In this document: piece after piece, positions 7,463 through 14,228 of the stretch | How positions within the stretch are numbered: position 1 is the stretch's first letter | How the letters are laid out: the number at the start of each line of letters is the position of its first letter | Assembly: GCA_964555935.1 (NCBI GenBank) | Contig: CAZKUN010000189.1 | Coordinates: 1-18,231 of the forward strand | Source of the DNA: CAZKUN01 sp964555935 | GTDB taxonomy: Bacteria > Armatimonadota > Zipacnadia > Zipacnadales > VGFC01 | Length of the DNA: 18,231 bases | Direction: 5' to 3' | Position numbers and translations under genes: made by a program | The notes under the pieces: generated by a model | Databases searched by the model: none | Seen by the model: only the letters and a program-made list of their open reading frames with translations | Told to the model about the DNA's origin: nothing

Positions 7463-9675
7463 GGCCGCAAGTGCAGTATCCGCGCGCGCTGGCCGGCGAG
7501 GTTGACCTCTAGTGTCTCCGCGCCGGCGGCGAGCGTGCCGATGTCTTCCTTGGTATCCAGGTCTGTGATTCTCAGCTCGACGTCGGTGCTCATCTTCAGG
7601 TTGACAGTGCCGTCCGTATCTCCGTGGTAATCCGCGACCAGCAGGACGATGTCATCCCCGCCTTGGATTCCGCTCACGCGTCCGGGCCCATCCACCTCGG
7701 GCAGGTATAACTCGCCATCGACAATGGCGTCCTCGACAGGCGCGACGGCGCGGACCGCTCGCGCGTAACCGGCGAGGATATCCGCGTCCCAGATGCGCCC
7801 GCTCCAGAAGTTGGTCCCTCGCGCCCCGTTGCAGAACGTCTCGAGCAGCGAGTAGTAGAAGTCCTCGCCGCTGAAGACACCCGCGTCGCCGGGCGTGGTC
7901 CAGGGCAGGATGTCGCTCTTGGGCATTAGCTGGCGGTCCTTGCGGATTTCGTCGCCGATGAGTTCCAAGTGACCGGGGTCAAGATGCGTGTACGTGCTGA
8001 CCTGGGCGCTCTGCATCACCTCGGGATAGAGCCGGTCGAATGGCCAGAAGTACTGGTACGCGCGCCCGGGCCTGAAGTCGTAGACCGACATATCGCACTT
8101 CGGCGCGCCCGCGTCGGCGAGGGCCTCCTGAACGGTCTCATATAGCTCGCGCCACATCTCCTCGCCCTTGGCAAGCTTCCACTCGTCCCACGTTTCGATG
8201 CCGGTGTCGGCCTTATCTGCGATGCAGCGCGTGCATTTCTCAGGATCCTGCGGGCCTCGCCAGCCCCATAGCTCGATGTCGTCGTGGAACCAGGTGGGCT
8301 GCAGGATGCTGACGGCGGCCGCGACTCGCCCGAGTTCCTCGTCGTGGAACTCGCCGCGGTATGAGGGGCAGAGCTGCTTGCCACTCGTGCCGTCCTCGAA
8401 TTGACAGTAGATCTCGCTCTCGCCCTTGCGTCTGCCGAGCATCCGGTGCCAGGTGGAGTCGATGGTCTGGATTCTGTAGCCCGCATCGCGCGCGGATGCG
8501 ACGAAATCGATGGTCTCCTGGTCCTCGGGATCAAACCACGTGCTGGAGGCGGGGAGCGTGTTGAGCCCGAGGGCCTCGAAGGCTGATTGCCAATCTGGCC
8601 AGGCCATGGTGGCGCCGACGGACCACCACGACAGGCTGGTCATCAGGCGCTTGGGGATGATCGGTTGCTCGGGGATTTCGATGCTCTCGACCGGGATGCT
8701 GATGACCGGCGACTGATGCGCGCCCCAGGTGAGCTGGTAGGTGATCTCTGGGCCATCTTCCTCCGGCGATCCGGTCATGTAGAGGCGGCCGAAGGTCTTG
8801 GTGCTGGAGCCCTTGGTATCGATCGTCCACGTGTAAGTCCGCCCATCGACGTCGGCCTCATCGACCGACACACCGCCCAATCCGCCGCCCGCGATCTCGG
8901 CGCCCTCGGGGAGTGTCATCGAGATGGTCATTGGCGACTCGGTGTCGATGGTCTCCGCAACGATGCCCACGGGAACGGGCGTGACGATGTTGCTCGTGAC
9001 ATGCACCACGGGCTTGTGGAAGTGGAGCTGGGCGCCATGGACGGTGAAGTCGGTCAGGTCCGACTCGTCGAAGGTCACGTCGCTCGCATCATGATCGCCC
9101 TTGAAGACGTACATCTCGTCGCTGCAGCTTAGACCGCCCGAGTAGAGCCTGAGACCCACGTAGCGCCCCCGCGTGTTCAGGTCGTCGAAGCTCAGGCGCC
9201 AGATCCACCCCGTGCCCTCATTGCGCGGGACGCCGTAGTCCTCGCGGTCGCCAGGCGTGAACCGCGAGTACTCGGCGACTCTGTAGTACGGGCCGGCTTC
9301 GTCGTCGGCCACCAACACCTCCACCCAGCCGGGCGCGGTGATGCCGGCTTGGACTGATCCGCCCAGTAGCCGGATGGCGACCTCGTCGATGGGCTGGACC
9401 TCGCCGAGATCGAGCGCCAAGTTCACCCGCCCGCCGTATGAGTATCCCACCGCGAGCGTCTCGAACCACATGTGCTCGTCCTCGCGCTCGGTCAGGCGGC
9501 CATCGGTGAGATCCGTCTCGTCGGTATCGGCCTTCGCGGTGCCCGAGTAGTTCGGCGCGGGCAGGAATGTCACGGGCTTGCCGAAGGCGAGGTTCTGCGC
9601 GGGATCGGTATCTCGGGCTTCCTGCGCGGAACCGAGGGTGGCAAGGCAGAGGGCTGAGAGGGCGAGCGAGATCAT
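7459..9675 (-). CDS. Secreted discoidin-like / glycoside-hydrolase-like protein
   Basis: A 738-residue secreted protein of no firmly recognised family. Seen: a signal peptide (MISLALSALCLATLGSA, cleavage near AQE), then at about 25-195 a beta-rich module with DLTDGRL, ALDLGEVQPIDEVAIRLLGG and GRYVGLRLYSGG, like F5/8 type C (discoidin) carbohydrate-binding domains. A second beta domain spans about 200-335. A region at about 340-640 looks like a TIM barrel (WWSVGATMAWPDW, GLNTLPASSTWF, WFHDDIELWGW, MSVYDFRPGRAYQY, ILPWTTPGDAG, NGARGTNFWSG). A short beta tail follows. Asp/Glu in HDDIE are possible acid residues, but I cannot assign a catalytic pair. The start at 9675 has AGGAGG 7 bases upstream; in-frame upstream codons lack any such site. 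Probable role: binding or cleaving an extracellular glycan. Confidence 0.75.
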   Translation of the reverse strand: MISLALSALCLATLGSAQEARDTDPAQNLAFGKPVTFLPAPNYSGTAKADTDETDLTDGRLTEREDEHMWFETLAVGYSYGGRVNLALDLGEVQPIDEVAIRLLGGSVQAGITAPGWVEVLVADDEAGPYYRVAEYSRFTPGDREDYGVPRNEGTGWIWRLSFDDLNTRGRYVGLRLYSGGLSCSDEMYVFKGDHDASDVTFDESDLTDFTVHGAQLHFHKPVVHVTSNIVTPVPVGIVAETIDTESPMTISMTLPEGAEIAGGGLGGVSVDEADVDGRTYTWTIDTKGSSTKTFGRLYMTGSPEEDGPEITYQLTWGAHQSPVISIPVESIEIPEQPIIPKRLMTSLSWWSVGATMAWPDWQSAFEALGLNTLPASSTWFDPEDQETIDFVASARDAGYRIQTIDSTWHRMLGRRKGESEIYCQFEDGTSGKQLCPSYRGEFHDEELGRVAAAVSILQPTWFHDDIELWGWRGPQDPEKCTRCIADKADTGIETWDEWKLAKGEEMWRELYETVQEALADAGAPKCDMSVYDFRPGRAYQYFWPFDRLYPEVMQSAQVSTYTHLDPGHLELIGDEIRKDRQLMPKSDILPWTTPGDAGVFSGEDFYYSLLETFCNGARGTNFWSGRIWDADILAGYARAVRAVAPVEDAIVDGELYLPEVDGPGRVSGIQGGDDIVLLVADYHGDTDGTVNLKMSTDVELRITDLDTKEDIGTLAAGAETLEVNLAGQRARILHLRP

Positions 9676-9733
9676 CGTTAGGCCTCCTGTGTGATCGCGG
9701 ACCGGTCCATTCGCGGCGGGCGGGGATTGAACC

Positions 9734-9763
9734 TTGACCGCGCGGGGGCCGTATGTGCTAGGA
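9734..9763 (+). promoter_or_regulatory. Candidate promoter overlapping the YdcF-like start codon
   Basis: TTGACC at 9734-9739, an 18-base spacer and TAGGAT at 9758-9763 form a good housekeeping-type promoter match in the 87-base divergent gap. The last bases of the -10 box run into the ATG at 9763, so this promoter would give a leaderless message or imply a downstream start such as ATG 9808. The same arrangement is seen in front of mutY. Confidence 0.4.
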
Positions 9764-10401
9764 TGGCACTGATCCGGACGCTCATCCCAAAGCCCTGGTG
9801 GGCCAAAATGCTGCTTGTTCTGCTGGCGATTCTCGTCGGCATCTACGTGACGTGTTACGTGATGGTGCGCAGCGGCGCGAAAGCTCAGCCGACCGAGCGC
9901 GCCGATTGCATCATCGTGCTCGGCGCGGGGTATGAGCGCCCGGACGGTCCGCCGATGCTGACGTATCGCAACCGGTTGAGGCATGGGCAGGATCTCTACG
10001 AGCAGGGGATGGCTGAGACCATCATCACGACTGAACTCGCGCCGTGTGCTGAGAAGGCGAAGGAGTATCTCGTCGAGCGGGGCGTCCCTGAAGACGCGGT
10101 GCTACACGAGGATAAGAGCAGGACCACATGGGAGAATCTCGTCTACGCGCTGGAGGTGATGGAGGAGCATGACCTGAGGAGCGCGATCATCGTCAGCGAC
10201 GGTTTCCACATCCACCGGTCGCTCGTGATGTGCAAGGCCCTGGGCATCCCCGCTCAGGGCGCGGCGACCCCTTACAGCATCATCGAGCAAGTTGCCCACA
10301 AACGGATCAAGTACTCGCTCCGAGATGCGGTCAACCTCGCGGCGCACGCCATCAGGCGGCCGGGGCTGATGAAGAAGTGGCGGGCTAGTCAACCCAGCTG
10401 A
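9763..10401 (+). CDS. YdcF/SanA-like DUF218 membrane protein
   Basis: A 212-residue DUF218 protein (YdcF, SanA, ElyC family), thought to act in cell-envelope processes. Seen: an N-terminal membrane segment (LLVLLAILVGIYVTCYVMV, about 17-35), then the domain with DCIIVLGAGY, the sugar-phosphate-like stretch LTYRNRLRHGQDLYEQGMA, the conserved SRTTWENLVYAL, and AIIVSDGFHIHRSLVMCKALG. The start is ambiguous. ATG 9763 lacks a ribosome binding site and overlaps a candidate -10 box. ATG 9808, right at the membrane segment, has GGTGGG 6 bases upstream. A longer upstream frame from 9691 has no coding character. The gene is alone on its strand here, divergent from the secreted protein gene. Family firm, role unknown. 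Confidence 0.85.
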   Translation: MALIRTLIPKPWWAKMLLVLLAILVGIYVTCYVMVRSGAKAQPTERADCIIVLGAGYERPDGPPMLTYRNRLRHGQDLYEQGMAETIITTELAPCAEKAKEYLVERGVPEDAVLHEDKSRTTWENLVYALEVMEEHDLRSAIIVSDGFHIHRSLVMCKALGIPAQGAATPYSIIEQVAHKRIKYSLRDAVNLAAHAIRRPGLMKKWRASQPS

Positions 10402-10410
10402 TGCTGTGCA

Positions 10411-10445
10411 AACCCCTCGGGTGCGATGAATCGCGCCCCTCCGCG
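10411..10445 (-). repeat. Palindromic repeat, module C variant with a partial B
   Basis: On the minus strand, after the glycoside-hydrolase-like gene, AGGGGCGCGATTCATCGCAC and following CC form a module C copy: arms of 9 bases with one mismatch around a TC centre, positions 10419-10438. It is preceded by GCGG in place of GTAG. It runs into GAGGGGTTT, which matches the first half of module B at 14172-14193. It sits in the convergent gap between the YdcF-like gene and the glycoside-hydrolase-like gene, so it could work as a bidirectional RNA hairpin. Confidence 0.7.
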
Positions 10446-10458
10446 GCAGTACCCCAGT

Positions 10459-12411
10459 CTACCGAATCACCAGCACGCCGTGGATCTCGAGTTTCGGGAT
10501 CTTCGCCTCAAGGAGCTTGCGGCTGTACTCGAACTTGAGCTTTCGGCCCGAAGGCTCCCAGGTGACCTCGCGCGGCTTGCGGTCGAGCCGCAGGAGCACG
10601 TTGATCGGCCCGACGGGCGGGATGTCATCGGCGCTGAGGAAGCCTCCCGCGCGCTGCGCGTTGGTGAGGTTGAGGAGGTGAAGGCTCAGTTTGCGCTTGG
10701 CGGTCTTGCGCAGCGAGATATCGACGCTCGCCGGCGCGTCGGTGGCGAACAGTGGGGTGGGGAAGAGCCGCTGCGTCACATTGCTGATGAACTCGCGCAG
10801 CGCGAAGTGGTGGGTCTGGAAATATACGAGCGCGATCGGTCCATAGATCGCCCCGACCATGCCTTCGCCGTGCTTCGCAACGGTGGCGGCCACCTCGCCG
10901 GGCTTGCTGAGATCTCGCGTCGCGAACCGCTCGCCGACCACCTCCGCCTTGGTCGACTCAACCGCCTGCCACAAGCCGTTGCAGCTCGCCGAGCCGATCT
11001 CGGCGCCGAGGTCAGTGGCGATGTCCTCCGGCTCGCCGACGAGCTTCGCGCCGAGGAGCGTCGTGAACTGGCGCGCGCACTTCTCCCCCATGAGCAGCAG
11101 GCTCCCGCCGTCTTTGACATACTTGCGCAGGGCGCGCTTGAAGCTCTCGCTGAGCTTGTGTGAGTTTGGGACGACCACGAGCGGGAAATCGCTCAGCCGA
11201 GGCTTGAGTTGGTGCTCGGCAAGGATGTCCACCGAGTAGTTCAGCTCAAGCAGAGCGTGCAGCGCGCCCTCAAGTTCGGCCACGCACCCGTAAGGCGTGA
11301 AGACGGCATCGGAGCGATCGAACTGGCTCTCAGTGCTGAGAAGCAGCGCGACTTGGGGGACCGTCTCGCTGCGGAAACTGACCTCCTGGCGGTCGCGGGC
11401 GAAGTCGCCGACCTCGGCGGTGGTGTCGATGATCTGGTCCTGGATTACGCCCGAGCGGGTTGGCTGGTAGTAGATCTGGAATCCCCCGCCCTGCATCAGC
11501 ACGACCCCGGCCTCCTGCTGGAGCGCGCATGGCGGCTTGATCACGTGCCCTTGGCCGTCGGCCCAGTTGAAGCCCCAGGCCATCAGGTCCCATGGCATGC
11601 CGGTGTTGGCGAGGTAGCGCGCCTCGACTCGGGCGCGGTCGACCGAGAGCGTGGGGGAGTAGTCGCCGGAGAGGAAGTCGAGCTTGGCCTCGACCTTCTT
11701 CGGCGCGAAGGTGGTGTACATCCAGTTGCTGGTGAGCTGCGTCCACGGGCAGGCCTCGTGGACCGCGTCGATCCAGTGGCGCAGGTACTTCTCGAACTGG
11801 TTGCGGTGGAATGTCTTCCACTCCAGCCAGCGCGAGTCGCTCTTGTCCTTCGGCGCGTATTGGTAGTTCGTCTGCTCGCGCCAGGCTTTGAGAGCCCAGT
11901 CGGACCAGTCGAGCGCCGCGCCCCAGCACTCGCCATCGGCCCAGACGCCGTCGAGGTGGTAGTCGGTGAGGACCTCGGTGAGTTGGGGGATCAGGAGTTC
12001 ATCGACATACGGCCCGAAGGTGCTCGTCATGCCCTCGATGATGTTGCCGTCTGCATCGCGCGCGGCCCACTCGGGATGGTTGGCGCACGCCACGATATCC
12101 CACACGCCGGAGTAGTGGATGTAGAGCCCGACGCCGCACTCGCGCGTGACCTTGCGCCACGTGCGGAGCGCGTCGTGGACGATGCCCGGCGATGCCCAGC
12201 CGACCTTCGTCGGATAGCCGGTCCAGCCCGCATGGCCCTTGCAGTCGTACTGCACGTAGTCGGGCTGAACGCGGTCGAGCAACTCGCGGATGTTGTCCTC
12301 GCTGGTCTCCGCGCCGAGTTCGGTGTCGGCCTCCCTCGGGTGGAGGTCGAAGTGGATGCCGAAGAACGCGTCCTTGCGGGGGATGGGGCGGACCGGATCA
12401 CTCTTGGCCAT
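10459..12411 (-). CDS. Glycoside-hydrolase-like protein (TIM barrel plus GATase-like domain)
   Basis: A 650-residue protein with no signal peptide. Seen: an N-terminal TIM barrel-like half at about 12-330 with FFGIHFDLHP, PDYVQYDCKGHAGW, GLYIHYSGVWD and YHLDGVWADGECWG at 151-164. The last of these resembles the WFDG-type nucleophile segment of GH29 fucosidases, with D154, D159 and E161 as candidate acids. A middle part (about 350-460), with LVVVPNSHKLSESFKRALRK then YVKDGGSLLLMG, resembles the trimerisation/GATase-like domain of GH42-type enzymes. A C-terminal beta domain follows. Probable role: intracellular cleavage of an oligosaccharide; the substrate is unknown. ATG 12411 has AAGGAG about 10 bases upstream; the frame continues upstream without coding quality. 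It is last of the minus-strand run, 98 bases after its upstream neighbour. Confidence 0.78.
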   Translation of the reverse strand: MAKSDPVRPIPRKDAFFGIHFDLHPREADTELGAETSEDNIRELLDRVQPDYVQYDCKGHAGWTGYPTKVGWASPGIVHDALRTWRKVTRECGVGLYIHYSGVWDIVACANHPEWAARDADGNIIEGMTSTFGPYVDELLIPQLTEVLTDYHLDGVWADGECWGAALDWSDWALKAWREQTNYQYAPKDKSDSRWLEWKTFHRNQFEKYLRHWIDAVHEACPWTQLTSNWMYTTFAPKKVEAKLDFLSGDYSPTLSVDRARVEARYLANTGMPWDLMAWGFNWADGQGHVIKPPCALQQEAGVVLMQGGGFQIYYQPTRSGVIQDQIIDTTAEVGDFARDRQEVSFRSETVPQVALLLSTESQFDRSDAVFTPYGCVAELEGALHALLELNYSVDILAEHQLKPRLSDFPLVVVPNSHKLSESFKRALRKYVKDGGSLLLMGEKCARQFTTLLGAKLVGEPEDIATDLGAEIGSASCNGLWQAVESTKAEVVGERFATRDLSKPGEVAATVAKHGEGMVGAIYGPIALVYFQTHHFALREFISNVTQRLFPTPLFATDAPASVDISLRKTAKRKLSLHLLNLTNAQRAGGFLSADDIPPVGPINVLLRLDRKPREVTWEPSGRKLKFEYSRKLLEAKIPKLEIHGVLVIR

Positions 12412-12509
12412 GGTGAGAGTTCTCCTTCGGGGTGAGGCATCATGACGGTCAGGGAGAGAGTTCGCGTTGAAGGGGCGGAAGGCCTGTGTGCGAGGGCGGG
12501 TAGGTGGAG

Positions 12510-12938
12510 TTACTGACGCCAACTCGACAGGTCGAGATGCGCGACAACGTAGATCAGGTAGATTCCGAGCGCCACTCCATACCCTCCCACGAACGGGGCG
12601 AGAATGGCGTGGCCGATGATGCCGATGGGGCAGCTGTGCTTGAGCGTGGCCTCGATACTCCAGACCAGCCAGATGGCCGGCACTACAAGAGCGACGGCCA
12701 GGACTCCGAGGATGATCCACTCCGCGAGGCATCTCGGTCTTGGGTCCAATGCGCAGATCGCACCTGCGAGCAGCAGCGCGATCGCCGGAGGCGCGCATGT
12801 CAAGCCATAAAGCCAGGTGAAGATGCTCACTGGTAACCTCCTCGTGTAGTGGTAGGTTAGCCAGTGCTGCGGGGACGCCGGTCGGTCGAAGGACTCAAAG
12901 AACGGGGTGGGCGGTCCCGGAAACATGGGACCGGACAT
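12510..12938 (-). CDS. Small multi-pass membrane protein, unknown
   Basis: A 142-residue hydrophobic protein I do not recognise. After a proline-rich N-terminus (MSGPMFPGPPTPFF) come about three membrane segments, around SIFTWLYGLTCAPPAIALLL, WIILGVLAVALVVPAIWLVW and AILAPFVGGYGVALGIYLIY. It ends in a short polar tail. The start is uncertain. ATG 12938 has only GAGG about 12 bases upstream. GTG 12974 would overlap the upstream gene's stop and add 12 residues. It follows the small anchored protein gene at 12965-13417 closely and probably shares its transcript. Being on the same strand as ThuA and the glycoside-hydrolase-like gene, a membrane role in that cluster is possible but not shown by the sequence. 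Confidence 0.65.
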   Translation of the reverse strand: MSGPMFPGPPTPFFESFDRPASPQHWLTYHYTRRLPVSIFTWLYGLTCAPPAIALLLAGAICALDPRPRCLAEWIILGVLAVALVVPAIWLVWSIEATLKHSCPIGIIGHAILAPFVGGYGVALGIYLIYVVAHLDLSSWRQ

Positions 12939-12964
12939 CGGTAGCTCTCGCCTCTGTTCCCGGC

Positions 12965-13417
12965 CTACGGCCACTCACCCGTGCCGCCCTCACGCTTGGC
13001 GCGGGCGCGGGCCAACTCGATCAATCCGCCAGCGTCGAGGTATGTCTTCTCGAGGGATGGCGCGTAGATATAATCGCAGCAGTCGTCGACGGGGAGCCAG
13101 ACTTCGAACGCGATGCCGTCGGTGTCAGTGAAGACGATGCTGCAGCGTTCTTGAGGACGATCTCCGATGCACTTCGGGGCGTAGTCGACTTGGTGCTCGG
13201 CCCGCACGGCGGCTTCGCAGAATTGCCCGATTTGGCTCTGCCTCGTTTCGCGGATCGTTAGGTCGGCCCAGCGGATGGTGATCTCGCTCGCGTGAGTGAC
13301 GTGCGGGCGGAGCGTTCTTGGCCTGAGCGCCCACGCTCCGAGGAGCATCAGTGCCAGCAGGAGGGCGATGCATGCCACCATCCACTTAGTCCACTTGGGA
13401 GCCTTGGTCTCGGCCAA
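12965..13417 (-). CDS. Small protein with N-terminal membrane anchor, TTG start
   Basis: A 150-residue protein without a recognised family. It has one N-terminal membrane segment (WMVACIALLLALMLLGAWAL, about 12-31) and an outward-facing polar domain with five cysteines: one in QIGQFCEAAV, two in PKCIGDRPQERC and the adjacent pair in VDDCCDY. These could form disulfides if the domain is exported. The start is TTG at 13417, chosen because a near-perfect ribosome binding site GAGGAGG (13430-13424) lies 6 bases upstream. That site overlaps the TGA stop of ThuA, so translation of the two genes is likely coupled. The stop is close to, or overlapped by, the next small membrane protein gene. Confidence 0.7.
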   Translation of the reverse strand: MAETKAPKWTKWMVACIALLLALMLLGAWALRPRTLRPHVTHASEITIRWADLTIRETRQSQIGQFCEAAVRAEHQVDYAPKCIGDRPQERCSIVFTDTDGIAFEVWLPVDDCCDYIYAPSLEKTYLDAGGLIELARARAKREGGTGEWP

Positions 13418-13428
13418 CTCACGCCTCC

Positions 13429-14097
13429 TCAGATCCTCCGACTAACCCACTCAATGCCTCTGCCAAGCACGGTGCGGAAGTTGCTGTCGTTGAAGGCGGA
13501 GGCGTCGTGGCCGAGTTCGAGGCAGAAGACGCGGGCCTTGCCGACCGTGCGGGTCCAGGCGAGGGTCCTCATGCTCTTCTCGTTGTCGGTGGTGAGGAGC
13601 GCGGTGCTATCGTCGCCGCAGCTCGCCATCTTGTAGGTCTCCTCAACCTGCGTCCATGACGAGAGCCCGGCGGTGATGGGATGGTCGGCCGCGAACACGA
13701 TGACGATGGTCTCGCCGATGAAGTAACTGAACGCGCGGTCCTGGATACCGACGAGATCGGCCCAGAAGTCCCACTCGGGGAAGGCGAGGATGGCGTGGTG
13801 CAGGATCACGATTCCCTGCTCGGTCTCGCCGACGTGCTCGAGAGCGGCCTTGATTCCGGCCTCATACCATGGGCCCTCGCCCGTTGGCGTCGCCTGGTGG
13901 AAGTGGTAGAAGACGACGGCATCGTAGAGGTCGCGCAGCTCCGGCGGCGTCGCGCAGAAGTCCTCCATGTGCTGCGGATAGTAGGCGATTGGGTCGAGAG
14001 CACTGAAGCACTCGTGGAAACTCGGGACATCGAAGGGATGCTGCCCGGTGACGACGGCGGTCCTGATCCTGTCGGTGGTTGCGAAGGGTTCGTTCAT
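13429..14097 (-). CDS. ThuA-domain protein
   Basis: A 222-residue ThuA family protein (trehalose-utilisation type, class I glutamine amidotransferase-like fold), cytosolic. The exact reaction is unknown. Members occur in carbohydrate-catabolic operons, and ThuA of rhizobia takes part in breakdown of trehalose and related disaccharides. Seen: VVTGQHPFDVPSFHE near the N-terminus, DAVVFYHFH at about 59-67, the conserved HHA at 100-102, DHPITAGL at about 138-145 followed by VEETYKM, and the typical end LGHDASAFNDSNFRTVLGRG. ATG 14097 has GGGAGA 8 bases upstream; extending upstream would run into the palindromic repeats. It follows UROD homologue 2 after 128 bases of repeat DNA and is tightly coupled to the TTG-start gene after it. 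Confidence 0.85.
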   Translation of the reverse strand: MNEPFATTDRIRTAVVTGQHPFDVPSFHECFSALDPIAYYPQHMEDFCATPPELRDLYDAVVFYHFHQATPTGEGPWYEAGIKAALEHVGETEQGIVILHHAILAFPEWDFWADLVGIQDRAFSYFIGETIVIVFAADHPITAGLSSWTQVEETYKMASCGDDSTALLTTDNEKSMRTLAWTRTVGKARVFCLELGHDASAFNDSNFRTVLGRGIEWVSRRI

Positions 14098-14133
14098 GGT
14101 TGAAGTCTCCCAAGCGGATGCCGATACACGGGT

Positions 14134-14228
14134 GTCGGATCTGGAGATCCGACCTACGACTGCCACGGCGTCGGGGTTGAAACCCCTCCTACAACGGCGA
14201 CGGCAGGGCGCAATGAATTGCGCCCCTA
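14134..14228 (-). repeat. Tandem palindromic repeats, modules C, B and A
   Basis: Read on the minus strand, three distinct palindromes follow the stop of UROD homologue 2, each opened by GTAGG. Module C has GGGCGCAATTCATTGCGCCC (14206-14225, perfect 9-base arms). Module B has AGGGGTTTCAACCCC (14173-14187, 6-base arms). Module A has GTCGGATCTCCAGATCCGAC (14134-14153, 9-base arms). All three have the dinucleotide TC or CC at the centre and the same orientation. The leading GTAG of module C contains the TAG stop codon of the upstream gene. Together they fill most of the 128-base gap before ThuA. Confidence 0.85.

Noticed and set aside
9676..9984. N-terminal extension of the secreted protein by about 100 residues
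   Set aside because: The extension is His/Arg-rich, covers the divergent promoter region, and would bury a good signal peptide that has its own AGGAGG site.
11209..12435. 408-codon plus-strand frame opposite the glycoside-hydrolase-like gene
   Set aside because: Low-complexity VDL/EVE/ALV composition and no motif, while the minus strand shows ordered enzyme-like motifs and a ribosome binding site.
12412..12509. Gap before the glycoside-hydrolase-like gene as a separate promoter region
   Set aside because: I found the ribosome binding site but no convincing -35/-10 pair and no hairpin, so nothing further is claimed.
14134..14228. CRISPR array
   Set aside because: The palindromes differ from each other in sequence and have no regular spacers; they are modular inverted repeats.
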